In this document: piece by piece, positions 11,485-23,400 of the stretch
Numbering within the stretch: the stretch's first letter is position 1
Layout of the letters: each line of letters opens with the position of its first letter
NCBI GenBank assembly: GCA_003116995.1
Contig: BDSL01000008.1
Location: forward strand, 1,302,001 to 1,366,000
Length of the DNA: 64,000 bases
From: Yamagishiella unicocca
Lineage: Eukaryota > Chlorophyta > Chlorophyceae > Chlamydomonadales > Volvocaceae
Reading direction: 5' to 3'
Translations under genes and position numbers: made by a program
Notes under the pieces: model-generated
What the model was told of the DNA's origin: nothing
What the model saw: the letters and a program-made list of their open reading frames with translations, nothing else
Databases searched by the model: none

Positions 11485-13854
11485 TCACGCCACGAGCAAC
11501 GTGCTCAATAGGACCGCCGCCACCGCCGCCCAAAAGGTGACGCGCAGACTGCCCGCGGCGCCGTTGTCGTTGACCGTTGTGCCGTTCTGAGTGGTGTTGA
11601 TGTAGCCATTGCCGGGGTCGGTGGAGTCCAGGAAGGCCGTGACGGTGGTCTGCGTTGGGTCGTAGTAGACCGTGTTGACGTTGTAGGACTTGGGGTTGGG
11701 CAGGATCATGTTGACCGACACCAGGCCGCCGTTCTGGGTGATGTTGGTCCGAGCAGGCATCCGGATGCTGCCGCGAGCAGAGTCCATGGCGTAGTCGTAG
11801 AAGCTGAGGGAGGCGTTGTACGACGAGCCGAGCGCCAGGGACAGCGTCTGGATGTCGCCGGAGGCTGCGGGGGGGGCGACACGGAGCGGAGGGGGAGGCG
11901 GCGAGGGGGAAAGCCGGTGAGCAGAAGGTTTCATGCGGCGGCGGGAGCAAAGCGCAGGAGACGTGCGGGTCGCCGGCCGGTGCGCTAGTCCGAGCCCAGC
12001 CGTGGCGCCACCAATGGTGGTCTGGTGGGGGGTTGAACTCGTGCCAGCCACCACGTGCGACATCGTCCCCAATAGCCCCGGTTGCACGACAAGGCGCCGT
12101 GCACGAAGGGGGGAAGCCGCGACCCACCAGCCTGGCTAATCTGCGCCGTGGCGTTGTTGGCCAGCAGCAGGTCCAGCGTCATCGACAGCGTGTGGGTGTC
12201 ATTGCAGAAGGGCCTGCAGGCGGGTGGGCGGGTGGGCGGGTGGGGCGGGTCAGCTCCTTGGTCGGCAGGAGAGGCGACAGGTGGCGCTGGCCGCCAGAGC
12301 CAGTTGGGGCGGGGAGAGCCAGCCCCCCCTGCACCACAGACCCCCCCTGCACCACAGACTACGCCCCAACTGCCCTGCACCACAGGGCAGCCCCCAAGTG
12401 ATGAACGACACGCCCTAGCCACGGCGCGCCCCGCATCGTGCCACCATACACCACACACACACACTATTGGCGCCCCGCACTGCCTCCGGATTCCTTGGTC
12501 TCCTCGCGCTAAGTCTCCTTCGCGGCTCAGCTCAGCATATTTAAAACACACACAGAAGCATATTTAAAACACACAGAAGCGTCGACCATAGACACCCGAC
12601 ACGCATACCCCCCCGCACAAACCTAGTCCACGGGCTTTCCTCACAAACCCCCTCCCACCTCAAACAAGTGTACCAAACGCTCCCCCGCTCCCTCCTCCCC
12701 GCCCCCTCCCGCTCACCAGTTCTCGTACGCCACCGTCCACTTGAGGCCGTTGCGCGGCACCGTCACGTTGTTGCTGCCGTACGGCAGCACCACCACGTCA
12801 TCCATGCCAAACAGCAGCGACACCGAGATCCTGGGGGCGAACCCGCCCGAGGGCGCCGGCGGCGTGGCGTCCTGCAGCAGCGACCGACGGTGGCTGGTCG
12901 GCCGGGGCGGCCGGGACGGCCTGTTGGCGTCGTCGTCACTGCCGTTGAAGCCGGGGCCGCGGCACACCGGCGCAAACTCCTCCCTGAGCTGGGGGTTCAG
13001 AGTGATGTTGACGTAGCTCATGTTGACGCCGTTGTAGGTAAGGTTGCCGGCGCTGTAGGCGATGGACTCGCTCGAGTCGGCGAGGGAGTTGACGGTGTGC
13101 TCGGGCACGCGGCGGCCGGCGGCGTCCAGCTCGGCGATGCGTCCGAAGCGCAGCTGCAGATAGACGCTGGTGTCCGAGTAGTTGGGATAGATGCGGATGT
13201 TGGCGGACTTGCCTAGGAAGGCAACCTGCATCCAGAGCACGAGGGCGCCGTTCACGAGGGCGCGAATGGGAGGGGGGGGCGAGAAGGCCCGGGTGGGGGC
13301 CGGGAGAGCAGGTCAGCCGTGTGTGTGTGTGTTGTGTCAGAAGGAACGCTAGGGAGGGCAGGCGATGACGGCATAGTGAGACGTTGCGTGCGGTGCGGTG
13401 CGCGGCGAGGTCGGGGGAAGGGGAGGGGCGAGGGACTGGGCATGAAGACGCACCGCTGTTATGTGCAAAGAAAGATGGGGGAGATAGAGCAGCTGTGCTG
13501 GCAACTGGTCGGGCCCTTGGATCCTCCCGCAGCCACATCCGTGTACCCAGCACCCCCATACGTGGATTCGCGGATTCTCTTACCAAACCCCCGTACCACG
13601 AACCCTTAAACCATGCCCCAACGCTCTCAATGCCGCCACACGCGGTCCCGGGTCCCGCGCCCACTCACCTTGCGCGGGCTCTTCCGGTCGTCGAACTCGG
13701 TCTCGTTGCGGGCGTTGGGGGCGCCCCAGTTCCGGGTGCGAGGATCGTCACCACGGGGACGAGGACCCTGGCCCGTCCCGGGGTTGGCCGGGCCCGTTCC
13801 GTTGTGCGGCGGCTCGGTTCCGTTGTTTGGTTGGCCCGCTGCATTGTTCGCCAT
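11485..13854 (-). CDS. Secreted, probably GPI-anchored glycoprotein, paralog A (5' end uncertain)
   Basis: Exons 13854(or upstream)-13669, 13225-12717, 12213-12128 and 11864-11485, in phase. The body matches its neighbour at 17126-18950 motif for motif: FLGKS.N..IYPN, YLQLRF, YENWPFCN versus YDNWPFCN, and a C-terminal VTFWAAVAAVLLSTLL tail. That hydrophobic tail right at the C-terminus is typical of a GPI-attachment signal. Many N-x-S/T sites are present. I do not recognise the family. The first visible exon, with M at 13854, is Asn/Gly/Pro-rich and lacks a signal peptide. A signal-like MVYAAATGTLLCLLEAVCA lies on the same strand just above 14100, so an upstream exon is likely. Likely cell-surface or extracellular-matrix protein. 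Confidence 0.75.
13552..13592 (+). repeat. Dispersed repeat family B copy in intron of GPI-type paralog A
   Basis: Contains CGTGGATTCGCGGATTCTCT, the reverse-complement reading of the family B core. It lies in the 443-bp intron 13226-13668. Confidence 0.75.
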
Positions 13855-14294
13855 GCCTCCTTCGCCTGGTGCGGGCATGGGGGTGGGATCGCCGTGGTAG
13901 GTAGTGGGTGGGTGAGGGGGCTGGGTGGGCCGTAGGACGACAGTCGTCCACGTTGGACTTGGCGCTCTACGCCACAGCTGTGGGTTTGTTAAGACGTTAC
14001 GATATATGTGGGTAGGTGCAGCAGTGGGAGTACCCCCGCCGGGTAGGTGCAGTGGGAGCCCGCCCGCAAGGTAGCAGCAGGGAGGGAACATGCACACACC
14101 GCCTCCAACAAGCACAGCAGGGTACCGGTGGCGGCAGCGTACACCATACCCCGGGGCGGGGGGGTATGGGTGTGAGGGGACCTGTGCTTCCACCACCCCC
14201 CGACGTCGCGTTCCACGACCGAGCGGGCGAAATGCGTCACATCACGCCGATAGTAGCCGTGGGCTGTCAGCCACCAACAATTACTGGCGGGATG

Positions 14295-14417
14295 GCAGCT
14301 GAAGCAGGCAGCTGAAGCAGGCAGCTGAAGCAGGCAGCTGAAGCAGGCAGCTGAAGCAGGCAGCTGAAGCAGGCAGCTGAAGCAGGCAGCTGAAGCAGGC
14401 AGCTGAAGCAGGCAGCT
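14295..14417. repeat. 13-bp minisatellite
   Basis: About nine and a half perfect copies of GCAGCTGAAGCAG. Because 13 is not a multiple of three, every frame cycles through the same 13-residue pattern, which produces a false Cys/Leu/Ala-rich frame on the minus strand. Confidence 0.95.
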
Positions 14418-14489
14418 TACTGCGGCAACCAGGTAGGTGGGTGGCGATGGGCGGCCTAAGCCCTGCAGGCGCGCTGGGAGGGGTGTCCG

Positions 14490-14834
14490 TTGAAGACGCC
14501 AGGCGCTTCCCAGTCGCCACCCCACACAGACGATCCGCAAAGCTACGCTGCTTACGAAGGGCCACGAAGGATTATTCCCCCGCCTTTCGCACGGGGTAAC
14601 CCCACCACATCCATTGTACCTCCTGGTCCACCTGGGCCACCACCACCGGGGCCTCCAGGGCCGCCGCCACCGGGCCCTCCAGAGCCGGCCCCAGTTCCGT
14701 TGGCTGGGGCAGGTGGCCTTGGGTCATCACGGCCTCCGCCTGATTCGCCTACCACATGGCAGCAACGTTGCACCGGGGATGGCGTCAGGAAGGGAAATCG
14801 AAAAGGCGTCAGCAGGCTGCCAGGGGACATGTAA
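14490..14834 (+). other. Pro/Gly-rich open frame of uncertain status
   Basis: The plus frame reads a PPGPPGPPPPGPPGPPPPG tract like algal hydroxyproline-rich wall proteins. The minus frame reads a collagen-like Gly/Pro run instead. No flanking exon or splice site supports a gene, so it may simply be GC-rich repeat sequence. Confidence 0.25.
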
Positions 14835-17125
14835 CTAACGCACACGGTATGCTGCACATGATCTTTCTGCTCATATGTGGTCGTTGCACACAACTGAAAT
14901 TCAACTCGCAATTTCCCTTGATCGAAGGCGAACAGGATTGCCCGCAGGATGCAAGCTGACACAGCATTATTGCACAGGGCGGCTGGCATCATTAGTTTAA
15001 ATTATATGCTTTTTAAATGTCTTATGATAAAAGACGCAGCGCATGGCACTGCAAGGGCTCGGAATTTGCAAGGTCGGCGGACACGGTCCAACTTGCACGC
15101 GCTCAACCTCAGCGCTCACCTCCTTGAGGCTCACCAGAAGATATAACCAAACACGCAAATAGAAACAAGGATATTGTGGCTACCCTCATCGTAAAACGTG
15201 CAAAAGTTCAGATGTCGCCTGTCGAGCCCCGGTATCCCGAATTAAAGTTAGCGATACGCACTGTAAGAATTCGAATTAAAGTATGTAAAACGGCGAGGCG
15301 AACAAGTAGGGGCAAGCTTTCGTACCATCTTCGGGTACCTGCGTATACGAAGGCGACCGCTGGCGACCTGACGGACTGTCTTGCGTGGATTTTAGCCTCG
15401 ACATCACGTTTAATTTTCAAAAAAATGCAAGTTTCCATTAACCTACAACATATTCATGCCAAGATACAGCTTTGCGCAGACGCGAAATGCCGGAGGAAGT
15501 GCGCGTCGCAGATCGATGCGGTCCTCAGGCACTACGAAGAATTCGTAGACGTCAAAATTACCCATAGTAATAATCTCAGTCAGGGTTGTGCCGTTGCCTT
15601 AGCAGCTGTGAAAGGCTTGGCTTCCAGCCTTCCACACAACTGAAAGCCCAACGGTCGCGACGACGAATGGTTCTGACCTCCGTAATGGTACTAATGGAGC
15701 ACAGAGGAATATACTGCGTTTAACATGAGGACTAAGACTCCTCTGTGCGAAGGATACTCCAAGCCTTCAGCACTTCGGCGTTCGGACGCTTCAGCCTTGC
15801 GTTTCCGCCTTACAGTAGGGGCGTTGAACCTATCGGCACACGTATCCATTACGAAATAGTAAACGATTTTCGAGAACCCTGTCGCATAGCTGAGTCGCGT
15901 AGCATAGCCATATCACGCATGCATCAGAGCTATCACTCGTCACTTCGTGCACAGCTCTTTCAAACCTCGCCGCACCTCATGACATCAGGAGGCATAAGGG
16001 CGCGCGTTTACGAAGGGTATTGACGACTACCTTACCTCCAATGTGGACACCCTTCGCGCAAGGTGGGTTCAGATACCAACATAGTGCGTCTTCACTCTCT
16101 CCCTACCTGCATTGTTTATTATCGCCCCGGTGGGGCTCTAGCAGAGTGTGTAACGGAGTCTTTGCAGAAAACCTTGTTTCAGGGTGCTATAACATCCGTC
16201 TGTCCGGCGATGTGCCCGGTGGTTCTACCTTATGGTCTGGAGCCCATTATAAAAAGTATGACTAGGTGGCTTCATATGTTCAAGGCACAGAGGCAGAGTT
16301 ATTCGCTTGCGGGGCCACGCGGCAACTGCTGTCACATGAGCTTCGCAAGCTTGCGCGTGTGGAAATAAGGAGAGCCACTTGCACTACAGATGTTTGAGGC
16401 CTCTGGAGCATGGAGCGACACTACTGGTCGTGCAGTAGAAGTAAGGTCCACAAAGAACGGTAAGGAGTTGCCGGCCTGTGTTACATGGTATACCAGAGGT
16501 ATTACCTGTGTTACATGGTATACCATAATCCGCGCAGGCAGCTGCTATCTTGCGGATCGTGCTTGCATACCCCGAACTAAACAGCGAATTGTCGCTCAAG
16601 AGGTGCCGGAGCGCTACGTAATGAAACCCACGGGTGACTCGATGGTGCCACACACATAGTGAATTCCGAACACATAGGAAAACATACGCGTCGAACCAAT
16701 GGACATAGTAAATCTGTCAGCGAGCTTTTTATTGAGCAGCGAGGACTTCCTTGTGACCCCGACGCGCACCGGTGGGGGGGAGAAGACGGGGACGGGGGTA
16801 GTGCACAGCAGGGCCTATTCACAATGCTGCGGATCAGCACGCACGCAGTACGCCGTATACGAGCACATACCAGTTGTTTTGTACATAAAACTACCTGCAC
16901 CTAGCCCTGCTCTGCGCGAGCATTATTGCTGGCTGGGCTCCACCAGTGGGCCCCTTCACGGGCCTTACCTCGCCACTAAAACTGCGTGGACGTGCGCCCT
17001 CGGTCCAACATGTAAATCATCGATTATTGGTTGTTGCGCTTGCCTGCAAACTCCTATATTTACCGTCCCCTAAACTCCTTGCAGCGCGTCCTCGGTCGGA
17101 AACCCACATGAGAACCTCTTTGGTC
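14835..17125. other. Lower-GC intergenic island with an orphan ORF
   Basis: Base composition drops clearly compared with the flanks. One plus-strand ORF, ATG 15212 to stop 15643 (144 aa), is Lys/Arg- and Ile-rich and lacks the codon bias of nearby genes. It has no recognisable domain. A 30-bp direct repeat containing TGTGTTACATGGTATACCA occurs twice at 16476-16530. A family F copy lies near 16205-16255. Nothing else is supportable. Confidence 0.3.
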
Positions 17126-18950
17126 CTACATGAAAAAGAGCGCACCCAGCAGCACTGCCGCCGCTGCAGACCAGAAAGTCATGCGGACAGCTGCCGCGGC
17201 GCCGCCGTCCGTCACGGTTACAACGACACCGCTCGTGACCGTGGGGTCGTAGTAGACGCCGGTGTAGGGCGCTGGGTTCGGCAGCTTGAGCGAGACGACC
17301 GTGTTGGCTCCGCTCGTGTCAAGGGTCACTCCCACCGCCATCGAGCGGTTGCCGTCCACTGCCTCATAGGCGTAGTTGGCAAACGTGATGTTGGATGTGG
17401 TGTTGTCGCCCAGGGAGATGGACAGCATTTGGGAACCTCCACTGCCTGCAGAATCAAGCAGTCGGGTGGCACGCAGGGGTAGGTTAATCGCCGAATTGCG
17501 GTACTAAAAGAGGTACTAAAGAGGGAGGCCGCGCAGTGTGCTTGTGCTATGGAAAGTATCCGGCGAATAAGTATGATACCAGATCGAGACGCGTATACCA
17601 GTGCATAATACAATGCTCAGGCGTCTGATCATTGCCTCACCCGTCGTCACGTTAGCCTTCGCTGCAGTGTCGCCCTTGATCAGCATGTGGATCTCCATCC
17701 CTAGCGTGTTGTTGACATTGCAGAAAGGCCTAGAGGAATAGGGAGCCAGAGCAGCATCAGGGAAAGAGCGGGCGGCATTTTCAGATGGCGATGTAGGTGT
17801 GCGCAGCAAAGGTGGCGGCGCGCCCTCGCGTGCGAGGACAGGAGTCCTTCCAGCGAAGAGGCTGCCGAGTATAGGGGTTGTTGCAAGCTCGTCGTTGGAT
17901 TTACGTCAGTGAAGGCATAGCGGTGCTGCGACCATTCAAGGCTGCCCCGTCTTCCAACTACGTCGTCACCCGGATATGCGGTACTCACCAGTTATCATAC
18001 TCGACGTTGAACTTCAGCCCGCCTTTGCTGACAGAGACAGTCTTGTTGAAGCCATATGGAAACGTCGTGTTGCGGTCGAGCCCAAAGTATAGAGTCACTG
18101 TGACAGAGGGGTTAACGTCCTCGGTCAGGAGACGGCGGCCGCTGCCGCCGGAGGTTGGGCACGACATGTCGAAGCCGTTGCGACTGGCTGGGTCAAAGGT
18201 CATGGACACATAGGTGAGGTTGGTTCCGTCTGAGTTGGTCATGTTGCCATAAGTCCAGACGGGGTCTGCAAAACACGGCAAGGTTAGAGGGTGCAGTTGA
18301 ACAAACTCGCACTCGTGGCTAGCTTGGACCTTGGCAGCTTTACAAAATGCTACCGCTAAGACAGCATACCTGCCGATGCCAAGCTCTCGATGCTGTGTCC
18401 CTGAACCTTCTGATTCGATGTGTCTCGCTCCTCAAACTTCGAGAAGCGCAACTGAAGATATGACGTTAGGCTCGTATTGGGGTATATCTGGAAGTTGGGC
18501 GACTTGCCCAGAAAGCGGACCTGCAAGGCGGTCAACAGCATCCGACGCCTTGTAAGGACGATGGCAACCATGCGACAGCATCGTGATTCATAGTAGAAGC
18601 AAAAACGGTGAGATTGTAAAAGCTAACGATGCCTTGCACCTAAAGGTAGAGGCCGCTGACAAGGTTCCGGCATTGCCATGTACTACCGGTACTCTGGCTG
18701 GTCGTCATACGATTCCGGAGAAGATGACACCCGACAACAACACAACAGCGCCAGACATATAAAAACTCCATACGGTTGCCAGCACAGGATAGCAGACGAA
18801 TCCAAATCATAATGGAGCGCTTTCCCACCACATTTTCCCGGGACCCCCGCCTACCATGGTTGTTCCAATCGTGTAATCGACGTTCGCTGCCGCCGACATG
18901 GTTACGACACTGCCAGCCAAGGCCAAGAGCAGAAGGGCCCCTTGCGTCAT
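17126..18950 (-). CDS. Secreted, probably GPI-anchored glycoprotein, paralog B
   Basis: Five exons, 18950-18855, 18520-18370, 18265-17989, 17729-17641 and 17445-17126, give 310 aa with all phases matching. The first ATG (18950) begins MTQGALLLLALAGSVVTMSA, a clear signal peptide. Two blocks follow: an N-terminal one with FLGKSPNFQIYPN, and a C-terminal one after WPFCN. The protein ends in a hydrophobic FWSAAAAVLLGALFF tail consistent with GPI anchoring. At least eight N-x-S/T sites suit an extracellular protein. Compared with paralog A, exon 2 is interrupted by an extra 104-bp intron (18266-18369). Family unrecognised; probably a surface or matrix protein of volvocine algae. TATA-like sequence TTTAAGTA on the minus strand lies about 110 bp before the ATG. 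Confidence 0.85.
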
Positions 18951-20417
18951 GTCGTTGCCGTTTGATGACGAAAGCTTTGCTGTATGCGCCAACAGTTCGC
19001 GAAAGTATGGCTGCCAGACTGTGTTTAGGTTGTAAGTGGACTATGAGGTGATCCCTCTACTTAAATGCGGCAAGAGGCCGAGAGCAGTACAAGCGTACAA
19101 CAAAGGCCGGCCTTCGAGGCAGGTGAAAGGTAGCACGGATGCGTATGCATGTGTTGTTTTCCAGTCAGGTGAGACTTTGATTACATGAAGGAAAGCAATT
19201 GCCTTCATCATGCGAACATTTTATGTTCTTGGGATGCCGTATAGGCACTGTCGGACTACTGCCAGTCAGCGGCGTTGCAAGGATCCGCCTTTCCAATCAC
19301 ACCAGCAGTGTTTGCGGATACGTTCCCACTCGCTGCACACCTTCGATGTTGCTTTCGTGCGGCTGCGGAATGAAACAAGCCCGTGCGCTGTTCGCATGGC
19401 CTTGCGGCACAAGCGGCAAACCGGCTCTGCTGGTGCCCTCAATACGTCATAATGACAAAAGTGCACACGTCAGCGTATTTTCTCCATAGGACGGCTTTGC
19501 CAACTCATCAGGATACGTACTGGGCTTCCGTTGACCTTCCAGCAAGCTTGCCATCCACGTATGAGTTTTTTTGCAGCTCATAGGTAGCATCTCTATGCAT
19601 GTGTATGACACAAATACTTCAAGGGAGGTTTGAGGGTCCGAACGGGACGTACCTGTGCAGGGGAGGAAGGGCGACGGCCACGCACCGCGAAGATCATCGC
19701 CAGATTGGTTCATGATTAAGTAGTCATTGCTGAGGACAAGAAGACATTGGCTGTCATCAGGCCAGTCCCAGATGTTTGGAAGTTAAGTAGTCCACCGCCC
19801 AGCTAACGGCCAGAGCAAGGCCACCAGCGCCATTCGTTACTATAATAGTTTTTATACGCTATAGATCTTAAAGATCTCATATCCTGCACGGTCTTCACTC
19901 TCTGGGATGGAGCGATGGACCCAAGGACCGCGGCCTGCCGTCCGCCGTCCTCCCTAGGACAGCCGTTGTGCCCCCACGCTTTCACGAAACGCACAGGCGC
20001 GCTCTGTTCTGTGGGCTCTCCACTGGTTTCACTAGTTACGCTGTAGAAGACAGTAGCAGTCCGAACATCCAGCAGCATCTATGGGCTAACGACGGAGGTC
20101 CACCCATTCTCATCCTTGCGCGCGCCGCTTCTTTCTAGTACAGAGACAGAGAGCAGCCGCATCTACACCACCATTAGAGAAAGGCGAAGCGTCCAAGATG
20201 GATACAGCCTTTGAGCGCCGTCTCGCGCTATCGCCTTGCCAGCAGCAGCTCCTGTCGTCAAGCGACCAGCCGCACACATGTCGCCCCCACTAACCTCACA
20301 GTGCTCCTCCCACCCATCCGAATCAAGCAGAACCCTTATTTTAGCTTCAACCTCCGCACTGTCTCCATCTCACACACGCACACTCAGCCTCTGCAGCAGC
20401 AGTGGGCCCCGTCCTGG
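18951..20417. other. Intergenic between divergent genes
   Basis: Should contain promoters for the minus-strand glycoprotein gene and the plus-strand secreted-protein gene. A minus-strand 91-codon frame starting at ATG 20078 (MLLDVRTATVFYS) exists, but it has no partner exons or domain and I do not call it a gene. Otherwise I see nothing. Confidence 0.35.
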
Positions 20418-23400
20418 ATGGATGGGACGCCGGCGTTGGTCGGGCACCTCGTGCGCGTATCGCTCCTTGTCGTGCTACTCTCCAGCAGCATGTATCTGCT
20501 GCCGGCCGCAACAGCTTCGGATCCTATTCCGTCTGTCCTATCGGCGATGCCCCAAGAAGGGCACGAAGAGCTAAAAGCAGCAGCCTGCAAGCACGCGAAG
20601 GATGTAGCCGTAGCGGCGACCCGACATGCAGCCATACCAGCCGCGGTGACTGGCGATGTTGTGGATGGTGGTGGTGCGGATGGCGGTGGTGCGGATGCTG
20701 GCGGCGCAAACATCGCTGAGTGCGGGAGGCAGCGGCGGCAGCAGCAGCTCCCCGCTGGGCTGCTACTGCCGGTACCTGCGGCGGCGGATTCAGCCAGCCG
20801 GGCGCGCCAGCTGCCGCAATCGCTGCCGCTGCTGCTGGCGCACAGCCTGCAGGTGGGCGCATGCGTTCGTCGCAAGGGCAGTGCGCACACTTGCGTTCGG
20901 TCTGGGGGAGGGAGCATCCGTGCGGCCGTATGACGATCGCGCCAAAGGAAGCGGAAGCCTTCGAGGAATTGCGCTGGTGTGCCAGCCCGTGTCAGCAGCT
21001 CACGCACACGCTGCTGCTGATGTACGCCGCCTCCGCTGCCACCACGTGTGGTCATTGACCGTCTCGTGTGCTTCCTGCAGTCCATCGTCCTCTGCAATCG
21101 CAGCCAGCATGGCCATCGATCCGCCCTAATAGCGCCGCCTAACCCACATGCTAGTCGCAGGTGCTACTCGGCCATCGTGATCGAGTGGTGGAGGAGGATG
21201 GCTGCGAGTCATCAGGCGTACAAGTCATCAGCCGCAGTCGGTCAGACACAGGCGGTGCCGGCAGTGGAATCCTGGCGGGTAATGCCAGGGCAAACCAAGA
21301 TGATAAAAAGGACGGCGGCTGCTGCGACGACGGCAGAAGCCACGGCGGCGACTACACGACCCTAGTTGGCATCAGCAGCGCTCCTGGCGGAGATACCCTT
21401 GCCCACCAACAGCCGTCTCTTCAGTCGCTAGGAGTCGCCAGCCACGCTTCGGAGCACCATGTGGCCGCATCAGCCCCCTACGGTGCGGCCGCCGGCGCCG
21501 GGCTGCTGGTGCACCTCACCCTTCGGCGCACACAGGACCAGCAGCAGACCTCAGGAGCCCAGCTGGCGGACGAGGCGGCGATGGCGCCTGCTGGTGCGGG
21601 CACCTCCACAGCAACCGGGTACTTCACTGCCGCAGACGGCGACGTCGCGGGCGTCAGCGCTGGCGGCGGGGTGCTTGTCGCAGTAGCAGGGACGCATCGG
21701 CACCCGGCTTCCCCTGAATCAGTCCGCGAGCAGCTGGCGGAGATGGAGCTACAGCCCGTGCCGTGGCGGCGGGCGCATGGGCCGCAGCCGGAAGGGAGAC
21801 CCCTGCCGGCGGGAGGCGGGGGCGGCGTGATGGGCCAGAAGGAGGGGGAGGAGGAGGCGGCGGAGGCACCGCAGGGCCGGCAGCAGCCGCAGCAGCCTCA
21901 CTCCGGGTCTGCTGCTGCGCTGCACCTGCGGGCGGCGCCGTGTGCCGACGTGTTGGCGTGGGCGGTGGAGGCGGCGGAGCTGCCTGAGGACCTGGCGGCG
22001 CCGCCGCGCTTTACGGCGCCGTACGAGCACTGCCTGCATCCAGGCGGCGAGCTGGCGTCTCTGGCCGCCGCTGCCGCCGCCGCTGGCGGCGGCGGCGGCA
22101 GTGCCGAAGTTGGCGGCGGCGAGACGGTTGTCTCCGTCACAGCAGAACCAGGAGCAGCAATAATTGAGGCGGCGATAACCGACGCCCACGGCCGAAGCCT
22201 GCAGCAGGTGTGTCGTAAGTGTCGTATCCGCACTGTCCTTCCGGGTCCGGGTCGGTGCTGCATGTGCGGTCGGGCGGGGCCACCCTAGGGCAGCGGCGAC
22301 TGATGAGAACCAGACTTTGCTACGCATGCGTATCAGAGTGACGCCCAAGCTTGCGTCACCTTTTTGTGTTTGCTTGCGCAGCTGCTGGTGAGCCGGGGTC
22401 TGCCCCTTTCACGGAGCTCTGTCGACGTCCCCAACGACTTCAAGATCGTGGGGCTTCTAGGGCTGGCTCTGAGGCAGCAGCAGGAGACGGCCGGACGCGG
22501 TAGGCCGCGGCAGCTGCAGCGGCGGCGGCGCGGCTGGGTGCCGTGCGGTTCCGAGGCAGTGGGGCCAGTGGGGGTTACCGGTATAATGCCCGCTAGTTCC
22601 GGGGACCTGCCCGCCCCTAAGACGCAATGCCACATGTTCACAAGACTGCCTCGGGAAGCAGCGCACATGGCAGCGCTGTCAATGCCGCTTTGCCGTATCT
22701 TGGTCGCGGCAGGTCCTTGCTCCTTCCTGCGGCTCCTTCAGCCTCAGGCGGTGTGCTCGACGGCTTTACCTTTTGGTCCAGGACCATTTGGTATTAGCAA
22801 CTGCCACAGTTGCTAACATCAATTGAGCGCGTGCAAAAACTACGACACCACGACTCTCGGAACTGTCCCTAGAGCCGTACCCGACACGCGCTCCCCTACC
22901 CCTCAAACCTCTCCCCACCCCGCACGCCGCAACTCCGCCCGCTCCGCAGCCGGGTCCGCCAACTCGGGCCTGGCGACAACGTTTCAGGGCGCCAGCTTTC
23001 CCTTCGGAGTCGCCTTCGCGGCCACCAACAGCTTCGGCGGGGCGGCACAGCTCGCATACAAGTTCTCCTCCGTCAGTGACCGAAAGGGCGCTGCGGGGGA
23101 CGGTTTGCAGACAGGCAGGTGCGTCGGTTAGTGGTTGGTGGGTAATTGGTGGTGGGTGGCTTGGCTTGGTTTGGTTGGATCGGGTCGAGAGGGAGATCCG
23201 TGTGTCTACGCGTAGTGAGTAGGGTAAGACCTTGGGTTGGGTTGTCGAGTCGGGGCCGTCAGGGGGGGCGCGATGCCGCCGCGTAGCGTGATGTGATGAC
23301 GTAATGTCGTACGTGTTCGAGAAAGCGCAGGGCCGTCGGCAGCTTACCCTTTGGCGACGTGAACGTCGTCACCGATGTGCTGACGTCAGCGCTGGCGCAG

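Noticed and set aside
14281..14540. Cys-rich secreted repeat protein (minus strand)
   Set aside because: The pattern comes from a 13-bp minisatellite that reads similarly in all frames; no exon support.
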